Part shown: positions 10,701-22,527 of the stretch, one piece after another
Position numbering within the stretch: the stretch's first letter is position 1
How the letters are laid out: every line of letters begins with the position of its first letter
Assembly (NCBI GenBank): GCA_029959195.1
Contig: CP114127.1
Location: 62,001-126,000, forward strand
Direction: 5' to 3'
DNA from: Dictyophora rubrovolvata
Taxonomy: Eukaryota; Basidiomycota; Agaricomycetes; Phallales; Phallaceae
DNA length: 64,000 nucleotides
Position numbers and translations under genes: made by a program
The notes under the pieces: model-generated
Told to the model about the DNA's origin: nothing
The model's database searches: none
Seen by the model: the letters and a program-made list of their open reading frames with translations, nothing else

Positions 10701-13466
10701 CGTAAAATTTGAAAAACGTTTGTTTTATAACAGCTTAGAATGTCTTAAGAGCTTCAATTTATTCACTACCAGAGAAGAAGAAAAGGCCTTACCGCGATGT
10801 ATGTATATCCCTGCGATAAGCATATTAGGCTGACATGCCTCATGTTTGGACATTGTGGCCAACTGACTTCGGGCCAGGTCACGTTATGATGACAGGAACC
10901 AATGAGCGACATTAGATACTTGGTGAATCATCAGCAGCTCCACATCGTTGTACCTTCTTGGCCCTGGCACTAGCAGGTTCAGCTGATGTACATGTCCCGA
11001 TGACAGGTGAAGCTCGCGCCCGCGTAGCTGCTACAACGCCGCGGTGACGGCGTTTGCAATTGGTCCTTAAAATCCTAACTTTAACCTTATTTAATCTTCA
11101 CATCCATAAGGAATTACATGATAATGCTTCGAGAAAATACCACTGGCATTAGTACTTAAGAATGATTCTGACAGGATATTGCCGGGATAGTCATAGTAAC
11201 TTTAATTCAATCAAGTGTGAAAGTCGCCGACGAATTCCTAATCCATCACGGTGAACCAAGTTTTGGTTCCCGTTCACGTTCCATGTTTTTGAGCTGTTGA
11301 GAATATATCCACGGATCCGAAGTTGCCATTCGCCAATACGCACAGCTGATGGACAAAAGAAATTTCCTAATTCTGATCAACCGAGAAAAGAATTGGACGT
11401 TTACAAGGAAATAAACCCCTGGCTATCATAGAAATATTGATCGAGGGTCGAGGCTGGAACAAAAGTAGTAACGGAAGGGGGTAATGTTTTATGCATACGA
11501 ACGGGTAAGCACGAGTATGATGAGTGCTATTTGTGCACTAATTTCGTCTTCGTCGTCGTTTCGCACATGACCAGGTCAAATCTTTATGTAACCAAAACCG
11601 CAAATAAAAATTTGAAACTCGTGTGTCCTTATTTTGGTAAGATCGTTTTTCGCAAAAACCTAAGCTATGGACCGTATGTCTTGAGCAGAAAAAGGTTGCC
11701 AATTCAGCGGCGGTGATAATAGAGAGCCAAGAACTGGAAGGAAAAACCGGAAGAATGGAAGAAAGAAGAATCTGGCTTTGAACATGAGTTGGATGACTCA
11801 GAAGTTATAAATTGTATTCTCTTCGGGAGTTGGTAGACCAATGACGGATTATAGCGGTACATGAGTCGTTGGCCTTCCTTAAAGCTCAGAACGCACGGTA
11901 GTCAGGAATGCCATAGTACGATGAAGATAATTCTACTCAAATAATACGGCGTGATACTAGGTAATCTGTTTACCAAAGCCAATTCGAAATCAATAGTTAT
12001 GGAAGGGAAGAAGCCCGGTTAAAGTTTATTGCATTATGTTCGTTGCCCGTTTTGACACAATTGGCACCAGTTGATTCTGCATGGTAAAGATTTATAATAT
12101 CTTCTTCTTCTGTGGAACAGACCGGAATTAATTGAGCGCAACCAAGGAAGGAAAGTAAGGCCAAGGGGAGCACACATAACCTCAAAGATTGAGTATGTAA
12201 GAGTTTGTGAAGTTATTGATAAGTTGCGTGATTGGTTGCCCAGAGTCGCTAACGAGGGAAAGAAGAAGCCTCTCGTTGATGGGCGATCAATCGATAACAG
12301 ATATTACACTCCAGATATGGGAATTTCCTGATACGGTAATGTCAAATTCTCCATATATGGACTGCCCTGTGCGCTGATTCCAGTTTAAGGAAAAAAGGGA
12401 AGAAAGGAAGACGAGAAGACATGCGATACCCGACCCGACTAACCGAAGCGAGAGAGAGAGCCGATGGGCTGGGCTGCTCCCAAGGTCCAAATGGGAAAAC
12501 CCGGCGTGTCTGGGGGACCCCGGATACAAGAGTATTCTTCCTTGGTGTAAATAACCAGATTTTTTTGATTAGCTTTCTGGGCCAGGATTATCAATGATTG
12601 GAAAAGCTAGTTGTTTGTTTGTTTGGTTGTTTGTGCTAGATATGGGAAGTGGGACCCAGGGTCGTGGTGTTCTCTTGTTCTCCTGTCGCCAGAATTGGTA
12701 AAGGCATTCTGGGCAAGGTTGAAGAATGGGGTTAGGGGTGTTCCGTTTTCCTATTAACTCATTAATTTCTAAATTACCTGTTGCTGGCAGGACAGCTGCT
12801 GATTTGCTGCTGCGCCGGGGATTTGTGTGCCCAAAGGCCGAATTTGACACACAATTCATCCGAATCTCGATTTAATTCTCAAAGCGCCGACGACCCTGAA
12901 CGTATATGTGCCTTGTGCTCCCAGAGACTATTCACAGAAAACGGCTGGACGTTCATGTAAGCCCCAAATTTAAGGCTGTGCATACCTAAGGTCGTTAAGG
13001 ACGCGGAACGGAAGTCCGGTTGCCCGGGTGAGTGTAAACTCAGTTCTCCAGTGTTTAATGCTGTTATTTCCGGGATGAGATGAGCTTCATGCAAGATGTT
13101 TTCCTACACTTATAACTTTGCAGAATACAAGCGAGGGCAGATTGAGAAATGTTACGTAACAGGAAAAGCCCGGGGAACACATTCCGCCGGTAAAAGGCTG
13201 GCCGGCAACAGGTCAGGTGATCACCACATGCCCCGATTCTCCGACACCCGGCAAAATCCGACGCCACGACCGGAGTTTTGGCATTCTAAAATTAACACTG
13301 GCAGCCTTATCCACCAACTTGGGCCCTCCCCAACCCTTCGCGGACTTTGGACACACACGTGTGGTGTCAGGGGGACAGGAGAGAATTGGCTCTGGTAAGT
13401 CAGCGGCTTAGTCATTGAGCCCACTTTATTATTTTCCTTTTTTCCTTTTTTTTTTCTTCGACCTCA
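7767..13466. other. Gene-poor region of 5.7 kb
   Basis: Only short ORFs without family resemblance, signal peptides or plausible exon chains are present (for example around 7922-8693, 9376-9579, 9989-10424, 11531-11716 and 13096-13424). A small palindrome, GGTTCTT-TAAG-AAGAACC, sits at about 9305-9322. The last 400 bases before 13466 are pyrimidine-rich and probably form the promoter and 5' leader of the velvet gene. I cannot exclude long non-coding RNAs or a fast-evolving gene. Confidence 0.5.
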
Positions 13467-16400
13467 ATGTCGGTGCCCCCCTCGTCATCAGCGGGCAGTC
13501 CGATGGAAATTGATAGTTTGCCTTCGTTCCACAGAAATGTATTCCATCGTCGTCAGAATGTGTGAGTCAATCAGACCCTCGCAATTTTTCTGTATTTTTT
13601 TTCCCTCTTGTTTTTAAAAAAGGGGAGGAACCCGGGTGTATGGCGATGGCGACCCCTCGGCTCTGGGTTGGCCGTGGAAGAGGGGTATGAACGGGGGTTG
13701 TGCTTTAACCTTTTCTTTTTCGGTTTTTCGTATTTTCTGCTTTTCTCCTCGTCCTCATTGCTCGCGACGTACATGTTGAATGACTTACTACAGAGAATAT
13801 GAGCTTACCGTACGTCAACAACCAAAACAGGTGTGTACCCAGTTTCCCTCATCCTTGCCTGTCTCACTCAAATCTTAATCCATCTCCCAGGCTCGCATGT
13901 GCGGAGTAGGTGGTAAAGGCGCGTTTCACAGCATATCCTTTCGCAAAGTCGAGTTTCAGGAATTCACTAACTCTTTTTCAAAACAGCGGATCGAAGACCC
14001 ATAGATCCCCCACCAATCGTCCAGCTGCGTGTCATAAGTCGAGATAACCCGAACCCTCAGACTCCCGCACCTGCAAACCAATCTTCATCATCCGCTTCAA
14101 ACAGTCATGGTCAATCATCCTATCTTCAAAATCCATACTATTTCATGTTTGCATCTTTGGCTGCTCCGGATACAGATGAAGAACTGCACTTGCTCAAAGA
14201 CGGGAAGACCAGATGCACGACTGGCTCTGTTGTTTCCAGTCTGTACCACTTGAAGGACTCTGAAAACGGAGGGCAGGACGCTGGATTCTTCGTATTTCCT
14301 GATTTGAGCGTTAGGACGGAAGGAAGTTATAGACTTAAATTGACATTGTTCGAGGTTATCGGGTATGTGTTATCCTCGTCATCAACATCTTAGCTTTTAA
14401 TTAATCTGTATGTGCAGGGGACAAGTTCATCATTGCAAGTCGATCTTCTCCAAACCTTTTTATGTATATACTGCAAAGAAATTTCCCGGAATGGAAGGTT
14501 TGTCCTTGCGATGCACGCACGCTATTACACGCTCGTACTAACTGGTATCTGCGCCATAGAATCAACAAATCTGTCATGCTCATTAGCCGACCAAGGCATC
14601 AAAATCCGCATTCGAAAAGATATCCGAGTTCGAAAACGCGTCCAGAGAGGATTTGGCGACGATGATGACGATGATGATGACGACGACGATATGATGGATA
14701 ACGACGACAGGATGAGTACCGAAGACAGACGGCATATGGGGCGATATAAGAGGAATTTGAAGAAGCTCAAGCTCTTGAATGGAAGTAGCGCAAGTGGTAT
14801 GGATGAGTCCGGTGTAGGTGTCGGTGCTATGCCTCCTTCGTCTTCGTCCTCGTTAGGAGCCGCAGTTGGGCCGCCAGCCCATCATCCTCACCACATTGGA
14901 GTGCAACCGCCATCTCATCCTCATCAGCCTGAACACCATCATGCACCGGCTTCATCGCCGTGGGCAATGATTGACCCGAACCTAACCAGTGCGAATCCAT
15001 CAACAGTGACGACTCCGGCCGCACCGCCTACACATCCCCACCCCCAGCCACAGCATCCTGGACATCCGCATCCACAATCTGATCCCACAAAACCACTCAT
15101 GGGACCTCCTACATCAGCTATGTCGTCAACACCAACAACAGCGTCGCCAGCAGCATCATCGGCATCAACAGCACCAGCTTCGTCATCTTCTCCTTACTCT
15201 CATCCTCCCCCTCCCACCCACTATGCACCGCATCATCCCCCGCCTCCTCCACACCACCCTCCTCCCCACCCGTCTTCGTACCCCCCTTATACAGTCTTCC
15301 CTTCACAGAGCATGCCATATCCCGACCCTAGAGGACTTCATCCTCATGATCCAGCTGCGGCTGCATATCATCAACATCACCCTCAACATCCACATCCAAG
15401 TCATCACTACGGATACCCACCTACCCCTGCACCACCCCCTCCACCTCCACATTCCGGACATGGACATATGCACCCTCATGCGCCTCAAGCGCCTCCGCCG
15501 TGGGACCACTACCACTCGAGTATGCAGCAGCATCAACATCCACCTCCGCCCGCTGGAACGACGGGACCGCCGCCTCCACCGCCGCCTGGACCATCTCAAG
15601 TAATGGGACAACAACAGCCTCCGCCTCCTCCCACAGGGGGATATGATTTCAATGCAAATAGAGGGTACGGTCCACCACCACCGCCTCCACCCCAGCATGT
15701 TCCTCCTCCAAATGGAGTCGGAGCACCCCCGCCGGCTTATTCGTATGGGCATCATATGCCTATGCACCCTCCGCCTCCGGGACCACCTACACATCCTCAG
15801 CATCCCCACATGCACGCACACCAAATGCCTTCTCACCCGAATCCATATGAAGGGTATGGTGCACCACCACCGGCTCCCCAACATCAAACAATGCCTCCCC
15901 CTCCTCCACCGTCTACCGCGAACACGACAGCACCAGGAGCGCCTGGTGGAAGTCCGTCTCATCTTACACAGAGTCAGAATATGAACAGCCCCCAGCTTGC
16001 GGGGTCATCTCCTGGTCGGAAAGACGCTACGACGCCGGGGGCCGGTACGGGATCTAATCCTGCAAATGGAAACGTGCCTCCTCCCTCTGCTCCAACTAAT
16101 GCATCATCGACATCAGTGTCCGGTCCGCCGCCAACGGCGTCTCAGGCTGGTGCGTCTGGTCCAGCTCCCGTCCCAATTCCGGGTTCAGCCCCAGGTCCAA
16201 CTTCCGCCCCTGCTCCCGCGCCCGCCCCTCTTCATCCACAAGCTTATTCATGGGGTCAACATCCACCACATGCACATGCACACTACGCCCAGCCTGTTCA
16301 CCCGATGCACCAGCACCAGCATCAACAGCAGCAGTATGCGCCTCCTCATACACAGGGTCCACCGCCACCGCCGCATACGCATACACATCCGGGGTATGGT

Positions 16401-17706
16401 GTACTTCCTCAGCATCAACACCAGCATCAGCCGCAATATTCATATCCACCTCCACCTCCGCTGCAACATCAACAGCCCAACAACGGTGGTGCTGGTCCAC
16501 CGCCAAATCACATTCCGCCACCGGCGCATCCTTCACAACAACAACAACAGCAGCCTCCTCCGCCGCCACATAATTGGTATTCCGCGCAACAACAACAGGG
16601 ACAAGGTCAAGGGCAACAGCACCAGCAGGGGCAGGGACAGCTGAGCCAGCCCCAATCTGCATCTGGTCCCCATCCGCCTCCTCAGCCTCAGTTCATTCCG
16701 GGTTATTATGATACGGCAGCGGGGATGGGGTACGGTTCGCATCATCCCCCGCCACAACAACAACCCCCTTCGAATCCTCCTCCCCCACCCCAGCACCCGC
16801 ATCAACAACACCAGCCTCAGTCTCAGCCTCAGCAGAGTCAACCACACCCGCATCACCACGCTATGCAGGCGCAGTCATCACCTGACTCTCAGCAGCAAAA
16901 CCCGAATACAAACACAAACGCGTCGACATCTGTCAGTCCATCGCGTTAAAAATTCGTGTTATTGTTTAGTCATATTTTTCTTTTTTATATACTACCATGC
17001 TTAGATGCATTCTCCACAATTGCAGCATTCGCAACAACCGGGGCATGGCCAGCAGGGACAACAGAGCCAGGTTTATAGACAGCATACTCCTGCGCCGGCG
17101 TCGCCGAGGTACGATACGCAACCCAGGGGGCAGGATTCGAATTCGCGGGGTAGTGTGGAATTGGCACCGATTCGTGGAGTTGGAGATGGAAGAAATGGTA
17201 ATGGTGGTGGTGGTCCTCCTCATTCTCCCCATGTGTATAATGGTGGGCGATATGACACTGCGGCACAGTCCTCGACTTCAATGGGGAGTCCGATTACGAG
17301 ATCACGAGCTCATGCGGCAGCACAGCAGCAACAGCAACAGCAGGTGTACGACTCGCCTGGTTCCAATGCGGGTGCTATGACACCTACGACGACTACGACT
17401 CCGAGACATTCGTATAGTCTTCGACAGGATAGTCAGAGTCATTACAGAAGTAGTAGCTCCTCTTCAACAGCTTCTGGTGTGGGTACGCGTAGCCAACAAC
17501 AACAACCGCAGCAAGCTTATTCGCAGCATAATAAAGATCGGATGTATCACCATACGCGCTATGGGAGCGGTGGTGGTGAATACGACGATCGAATGCGTGG
17601 TGGGGGTTCTAGTGATAGTGCAAACGGGTCTGGGGCAAGTTCGGCTGGGAGTGGGAAGAAGAACCCTTTGAGTATCGGGAGTATTATATCGGAGAGGAGG
17701 GAGTGA
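13467..17706 (+). CDS. velB: Velvet-family transcriptional regulator, VelB-like, with very long Pro/His/Gln-rich extension
   Basis: I read seven exons: 13467-13561, 13794-13830, 13891-13909, 13987-14362, 14418-14497, 14560-16931 and 17005-17706. They sum to 3681 bases, a whole number of codons, giving 1226 residues. The velvet domain spans about residues 32-230: EYELTVRQQPKQARMCGVAD, RRPIDPPPIVQLRV, then a Ser/Asn-rich loop, NPYYFMFASL, HLLKDGKTRCTTGSVVSSL, DAGFFVFPDLSVRTEGSYRL, HHCKSIFSKPFYVYTAKKFP and LADQGIKIRIRKDIRVRKR. These segments match VelB, which in ascomycetes pairs with VeA and VosA in the nucleus to control development and secondary metabolism. After the domain come an aspartate run (about residues 235-246), about 700 residues rich in Pro, His, Gln and Ser, and a C-terminus ending NPLSIGSIISERRE. 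A typical VelB has 300-450 residues, so the tail is exceptional. The continuous frame from 14412 hides the true splice acceptor at 14560. Confidence 0.88.
14659..14708 (+). repeat. GAT/GAC codon repeat encoding poly-Asp
   Basis: A run of GAT and GAC codons encodes about eleven aspartates followed by MMDND. It lies just after the velvet domain. Runs like this are slippage-prone and often differ in length between strains. Confidence 0.8.
14820..16931 (+). repeat. Low-complexity Pro/His/Gln-rich coding tract of the velvet gene
   Basis: About 700 codons are dominated by CCN, CAY and CAR, with repeated blocks such as PPPPP, HPHPQ, QHQHQ and QQQQQ. All frames stay open for long distances in this tract, which produces large spurious antisense ORFs. 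It is probably intrinsically disordered. Confidence 0.85.
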
Positions 17707-18840
17707 AGACGGGTGTCTTCCCCGCCCTCTTCTGTACTATGTATGTATAACATCTGACTTCTGACTTGGTATTGTGTTGATTGAACCGCTAGTAAGCCTG
17801 TCCCAAACAGACGGAAAGGCAATATATACAACAATGCCTCTACCTTCCCTTTTTTCCCCCCAAAGTGTATCAACCTCTCGCTACTCGATCTCCCCGATCT
17901 ACCCAAAGCTCAAGTTCTGTTTAACATAACATCTATCTTCATCTTCCTATCGTTATATGCACCCATGTTTATATGCTTCTCATATGCCCTATGCTTTTTT
18001 TCATTCTCAACACTCTTTCGTCCGGGTTGATATTCTCTTTTTTCTGGGAAGAAAGAAATTCACCAGCGCAACGATGTCTCCCACCAGCAATCTCCATTGT
18101 CCTCTTCGCCTCTCGCTTCCCGGTCGTCAGTCGCGGTTTATCTCATCCCTCTTCACAATCTCTCTCGTGTCATTCAGCATCAAGTATCAAACATGTGCTC
18201 TGTTATACGTCCTGCTTGTGTTTTTATAAGTTCTTTCTCCTTTATTCTTTTCTTTTCTTCTCTCACTCGCCCTGCTGCATCTGGGTCTCTGCTTTGATAT
18301 ACATCTTGAAATACGTTTTTTATCATACTTTATCACTGTTCGCTATCCTTTCCGTCCTCCGTCGTTGTAAAATTCTCTTAAGAAATGTTGTGTAGCTGCA
18401 AATTAGTAAAAGCCCAAAGTATCTATTGTGTTAGTTAAATAATAGAGTTTTTATCTCATGTTTATTTTTACAGTCAAAATCTGACAATTCAGTTGAGCCG
18501 AGTAACCTATTAGCGCGTGCAGTTGAAGTTTCATCCCTTGAACTGCATCCAAAGATGGGGTCATTTTTATCACTTAAACCATGGTGTACATACATAGGTT
18601 TTCAATGGCATGCAAATAAAGTAATCATCAAAAAATGAGCCTCAGGACTTCATTGGCACAGCTTTACATTGGTCTTGGCGAAGCCGATTCAGACAGCCGA
18701 CCTGTTTCCAATGCGGGAAATTTAACAATTTCGTCACTTTTCTAAACATTCGAGGGGGTTCATCTGATGGGAGTAGCCCTAGACAGGAATGAGCTTTGTT
18801 CCTTATTTTGCTAGTTGCCCGCGCAAACAATTAGATTTTC
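17707..18840. other. Velvet 3' region and intergenic, no gene seen
   Basis: The sequence downstream of the velvet stop is strongly pyrimidine-rich on the plus strand (17950-18370). ORFs in it are low-complexity Ser/Phe/Leu products and I do not regard them as genes. Confidence 0.5.
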
Positions 18841-18844
18841 ATAC

Positions 18845-18908
18845 TCGCTGGATTCGAACACACCCGTGTAACAGACGCTTACAGTTGAGCAATGAGAACG
18901 ACCGTGAC
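18845..18908 (-). ncRNA. tRNA-like relic or head of a tRNA-derived SINE
   Basis: On the minus strand an A-box-like TTGCTCAACTG is followed by a Val-like anticodon arm (loop GTTACAC, putative anticodon TAC) and then by the B-box GTTCGAATCC. The variable loop is missing and the T stem and acceptor stem do not pair, so this is not a functional tRNA. It is either a decayed tRNA-Val or the pol III promoter head of a SINE. Confidence 0.35.
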
Positions 18909-19010
18909 GTAAATAGAATACAATATCATTATTATTTTTTAAAAATAAAGTATGCATGAGGATGTGAGAAAATGCAAGTGAAAGAATACTACAATAGCCA
19001 ATAATTGTAT

Positions 19011-21040
19011 TTATATACGATCTATAATTCTATCCCATGCCCAAGGAATTGGGATGTACTTTATCAATGGGGTCGCCATGGTAGTGATAGTTGATACGAC
19101 TAGTACTATGACGATAATATATAAGAAGAGTTTTAGCCTTCCGCGGAATTGCTTTGTTCTTGTGTATGTTTCTGTGTACTGTGCGATGCACGTAACTAAA
19201 AGGCTTTGGAGAGAAAGAAGAGAAGGGACGCACGACGTAAGAGAAATCATTCCATTTTGGAAAAGTGGATTGCCGCCAGAAGTGAAACTGGGACCAGGGA
19301 TATACGCCTCGATTTTTTCCTCCCACCAAGTATAACTGTAGAAAAACTGCGTTAAGAGAAAACTAGTTGGGATACTCAAAGTAACTTGCACTACTGCAAT
19401 CTCCAACAACGAGGTTTTCGTTCGCTTTATCCAGTTCGTTGCAATATGCTTGTGCAGCTTCAGGTTTGACTTCAACTTCGAGGGCATGTTTGGATAATAT
19501 GATGGGTTTGATGAGTTTCATCGAGTAGTTGACTATGTTTTCGATTGCCATTATTACGCTCGTGTGGCCTGTTGAGCTGCTCGGACCGAAGAGGAGGAAG
19601 AAATTTGGGACTGGGGATAAAATATTATCAGCAAAGACTGAATTTGAGACTGAATTTTTTACTTACACCCAGGCATGCATGCTGTATTATAAGCGGTGGG
19701 AGCGATCGTCTTCTTCTGCCAGTACTCGTTCACAGTCTCGCCACCTCGACCTATTATTGCGAGATCGTTGTAACCGGCATTGCTGGTATCGTATCCTGTG
19801 GCTGTGATGATGATATCGGCAGGGTAGATCGTGTTATCGGCCGTTCGTACACCTTCTGGGATGATTTGTATGATGGGATCTTTGGTGATATGAATTTTGT
19901 TGGAGTGGAGAGCGCGGAGGTAACCGGTTTTGATGTCGTCGCAGATGCGTCGCTGGTTGGGGTTAAGCAGAGAAGGAGAGCGAAAAAAATGATGGAAGAT
20001 ACTTGCCTTGCATCCTAGAGGATAATCGGGCGTCAAAATTGAGTGATACTTTTCAGGAGCGGTCTTTTTCATGAACCGTAAGCAGACCTCTGTGCCTTTC
20101 GCTCTTATCTTGTTCCCCTTTTTGTCTTTCATGAACCCGCGTCCAAATACTTCGAGAAGTTGATAGAGACCTAGTCGAATTAATTTGTATATGACTGGGA
20201 GCTCCATTCCCCATTTCACCAAGCCTTTGTAAGGTTCGTTACGGATTGGGTAGTAGTAGTGCGCCGAGCGAAAGAATTGGGTTATGGATCTGGAGGCGGG
20301 GAGGATTGCTGGAATGACTTGGGTGGCACTGCATCCGTTCCCGATGACGATGACATTCTTGTCCGTCACGTCTACATTATCCGGCCATCCAAAAGTATGA
20401 ACGACGGGACCCCCGAAAGACTCTAGACCGGGAATATGCGGTGTCGAAGCTGTATTGAGCAAGCCAATAGCCGAATAGAGGACGCGACATTCGTGGATGT
20501 AAGTTTGGCCTGTTTTAAGATCTTGGAGCTGGACTACCCACAGATGACGAGCTTCGTCCCATGTGGCTGAGAGCCAGTTTGTGGAGAATGTCATACGTGG
20601 GCGCAAGTCGTGCTTGTCAATGACGTTGGAGAGGTAGTCGTAGATGTTGGCTCCCGATGCAAAGATCTTAGACGTGTCAGCATTTCGTTCAAAGGAAAAG
20701 GAGTAGAGGATGGTCGGGACGTCGCTGGTGATGAAGGTGGGATGTGTGTGAGACCAATGTCGCTGCCGGAGTTGGAAAGAAAAAAAAAAGGAAGATACTA
20801 ACCATGCAACACCTGGAAATAACAAGAAATGAAATGGGTTTAGCGGATTATCTCGTGAATTTAGAAAAACAAACCTGGATATCTGTTAACGAGCCAAGTG
20901 CCACCAAACGACTCATTTCTATCGTAAAAATGAATGTCGGTAAAGTTCCATTTTCTCTTCAGCTGTGCGCCTAGGCAGATACCTGATATGCCTATTCCTA
21001 TGCACACGATATCATTATATCTTGTTTGGGTCTTTGACAT
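19011..21040 (-). CDS. Flavin-containing / Baeyer-Villiger-like monooxygenase with C-terminal membrane helix (FMO2)
   Basis: The ATG at 21040 begins MSKTQTRYNDIVCIGIGISG, with the FAD motif GIGISG at residues 15-20, followed by SFGGTWLVNRYPG. Exon 1 ends at 20875. A 10-base microexon at 20803-20812 joins it to CDVPTILYSFSFERN. The large exon carries HECRVLYSAIGL, the NADPH-type motif VIVIGNGCSATQVIPA and DYPLGCK. Later exons carry DIIITATGYDTSN, ENIVNYSMKLIKPII and VYPWSQFHFWRQSTFPKWNDF. The last exon adds a hydrophobic helix (LFLYIIVIVLVVSTITTM) and ends in DRIIDRI. It shares intron positions with FMO1 but keeps the canonical GGTW. The borders of the penultimate exon (about 19340) are uncertain. 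The substrate is unknown; single-pass membrane attachment is inferred. Confidence 0.85.
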
Positions 21041-22527
21041 AATAATGAAAAATGGCAAGTAGTCTAGAGGACGGTGGGGGGTAACATGTAACAAGGATAG
21101 AGCCAGGAGCTTTTTAATCGGCGGGTGCCATTGACCGAGAAGGGTCTCACCTGCAGGTTCGCCGCAATACGTGAGATACAGGAATAAACACCCTCGGATT
21201 GGAGCAGTGCGAAATCATATGTTGGGCGACTCGTACGTACAATGGGTGCGGTGCATCATTTTGTGTGCCCTTTGTATTTATCGAAGTTATTTCCAGAGTT
21301 AATGTCTTCGAATTCCCACTGTAATTCAAATCTGATCTGGCATTCTTCTTTTTGATCAATGTGTGTGTGGACGTTGATGGTGCTGTGTGAGTTGGATATT
21401 ATTTTGAACAACAGTTACACATAGATAGGCTATAAGAGCAATCATGACAGAAAAAATAAATGCCGACGATTACTACGGTTCTGTCAGGCCATGCAATAAT
21501 GTATCGATTCAAAACCACCGATACATCGACTAGCATGCCAAACAAGTTTCAAAGAAAGAAAAGGATTGATATTGAGATATTGCAAAGTCTTTGAATTAAG
21601 AACGTTTGACGTCACCAGAAACATGTGACAAAGGATACGTCGTGTTATTCCAGCCTGTCTCCAGAAAGCATGTACATGTGTATGAGGGCCAATCCCACCC
21701 GCCAACAGATATAAATACCATTAAAAGCTGAAATTGAAAGTCTGCCCAGTTCGTGGCAATGTTTGTCCACAGTTGGATCAACAGTGGCGTACGCGATGAT
21801 ATCTAGACAGGATAGAAGTGCGCGTCAAACACTCGTCTCTGAACGATACATGACTGACGGATCGTGTACGATAAAGATGAGTCATTAACCTAGGAATTAT
21901 TGTAAGAAGTATGACGTACATAAATAGATTCTAGTAGATGTTTATGTCTGGGGAAGAATACTCGTCTCTCTTTTGGCATCGAGGTTTTCATCCAAATATT
22001 CTCTATATCCTAGGTCACGCGTGCGCAATAGTCGTTCTTGAGTCATTCCTCGTGTTTTTTTTTTGTGGCCAACGTCATTGGTCGTCTTTTTTCTTTCAGA
22101 TTCAATTACATAAAGAAACTTAAAAGTATGTTACTTTTCCATTTACTTCTTATGCTAATTAAAGAATTCAATGCGATATGTCATAAACGCTTCAAATTTG
22201 TGTTGTCGAGGATTGGTCGTGGAACAAGAGGAAAAAAAAGCACCACTGCCGAATAGCCGAACAGCGCCGTGATGTCACGGTTTTCGTGATTCCTTTGATC
22301 GCGATTATGAAGACATCCTTCCCCCCGACGCTGTCGTAAAGGTACTTTTCTAAAAGCGACAACAAAGCGACAACATGCACTGTGCCAGTGTGTAATCTGC
22401 AAGACGGAATTCATACAATTTATTAGAGCCCGGGGGACGCATAGATCAGCCGCTACATATGTTTGCAAGTGGCTCTATCCAGTTCAGCCAAAAATTCAAA
22501 AAAGAAAAAAAAAACAAATGAAATTGC
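21041..22527. other. Intergenic, no gene seen
   Basis: This holds the FMO2 promoter side and the 3' flank of the carboxypeptidase. Short ORFs at 21147-21359, 21484-21781, 21938-22256 and 22181-22468 have no recognisable motifs or splice context. Confidence 0.5.

Noticed and set aside
11997-12185. Signal-peptide-like frame LRLCVLPLALLSFLGCAQL on the minus strand
   Set aside because: The frame has no in-frame ATG (it begins at TTG), no following exon with a CCGP motif was found, and the rest has no family resemblance. It could be an SSP relic but is not supported.
14412-14560. The open frame continuing upstream of the large velvet exon from 14412
   Set aside because: A different frame through 14418-14497 encodes the conserved HHCKSIFSKPFYVYTAKKFP velvet segment and splices cleanly at 14498/14560, so the upstream extension is not used.
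15303-16859. Long antisense ORFs opposite the velvet Pro/His/Gln tract
   Set aside because: They are Arg/Trp/Leu or Val/Ala/Asp-rich shadows of CCN, CAY and CAR codon repeats.
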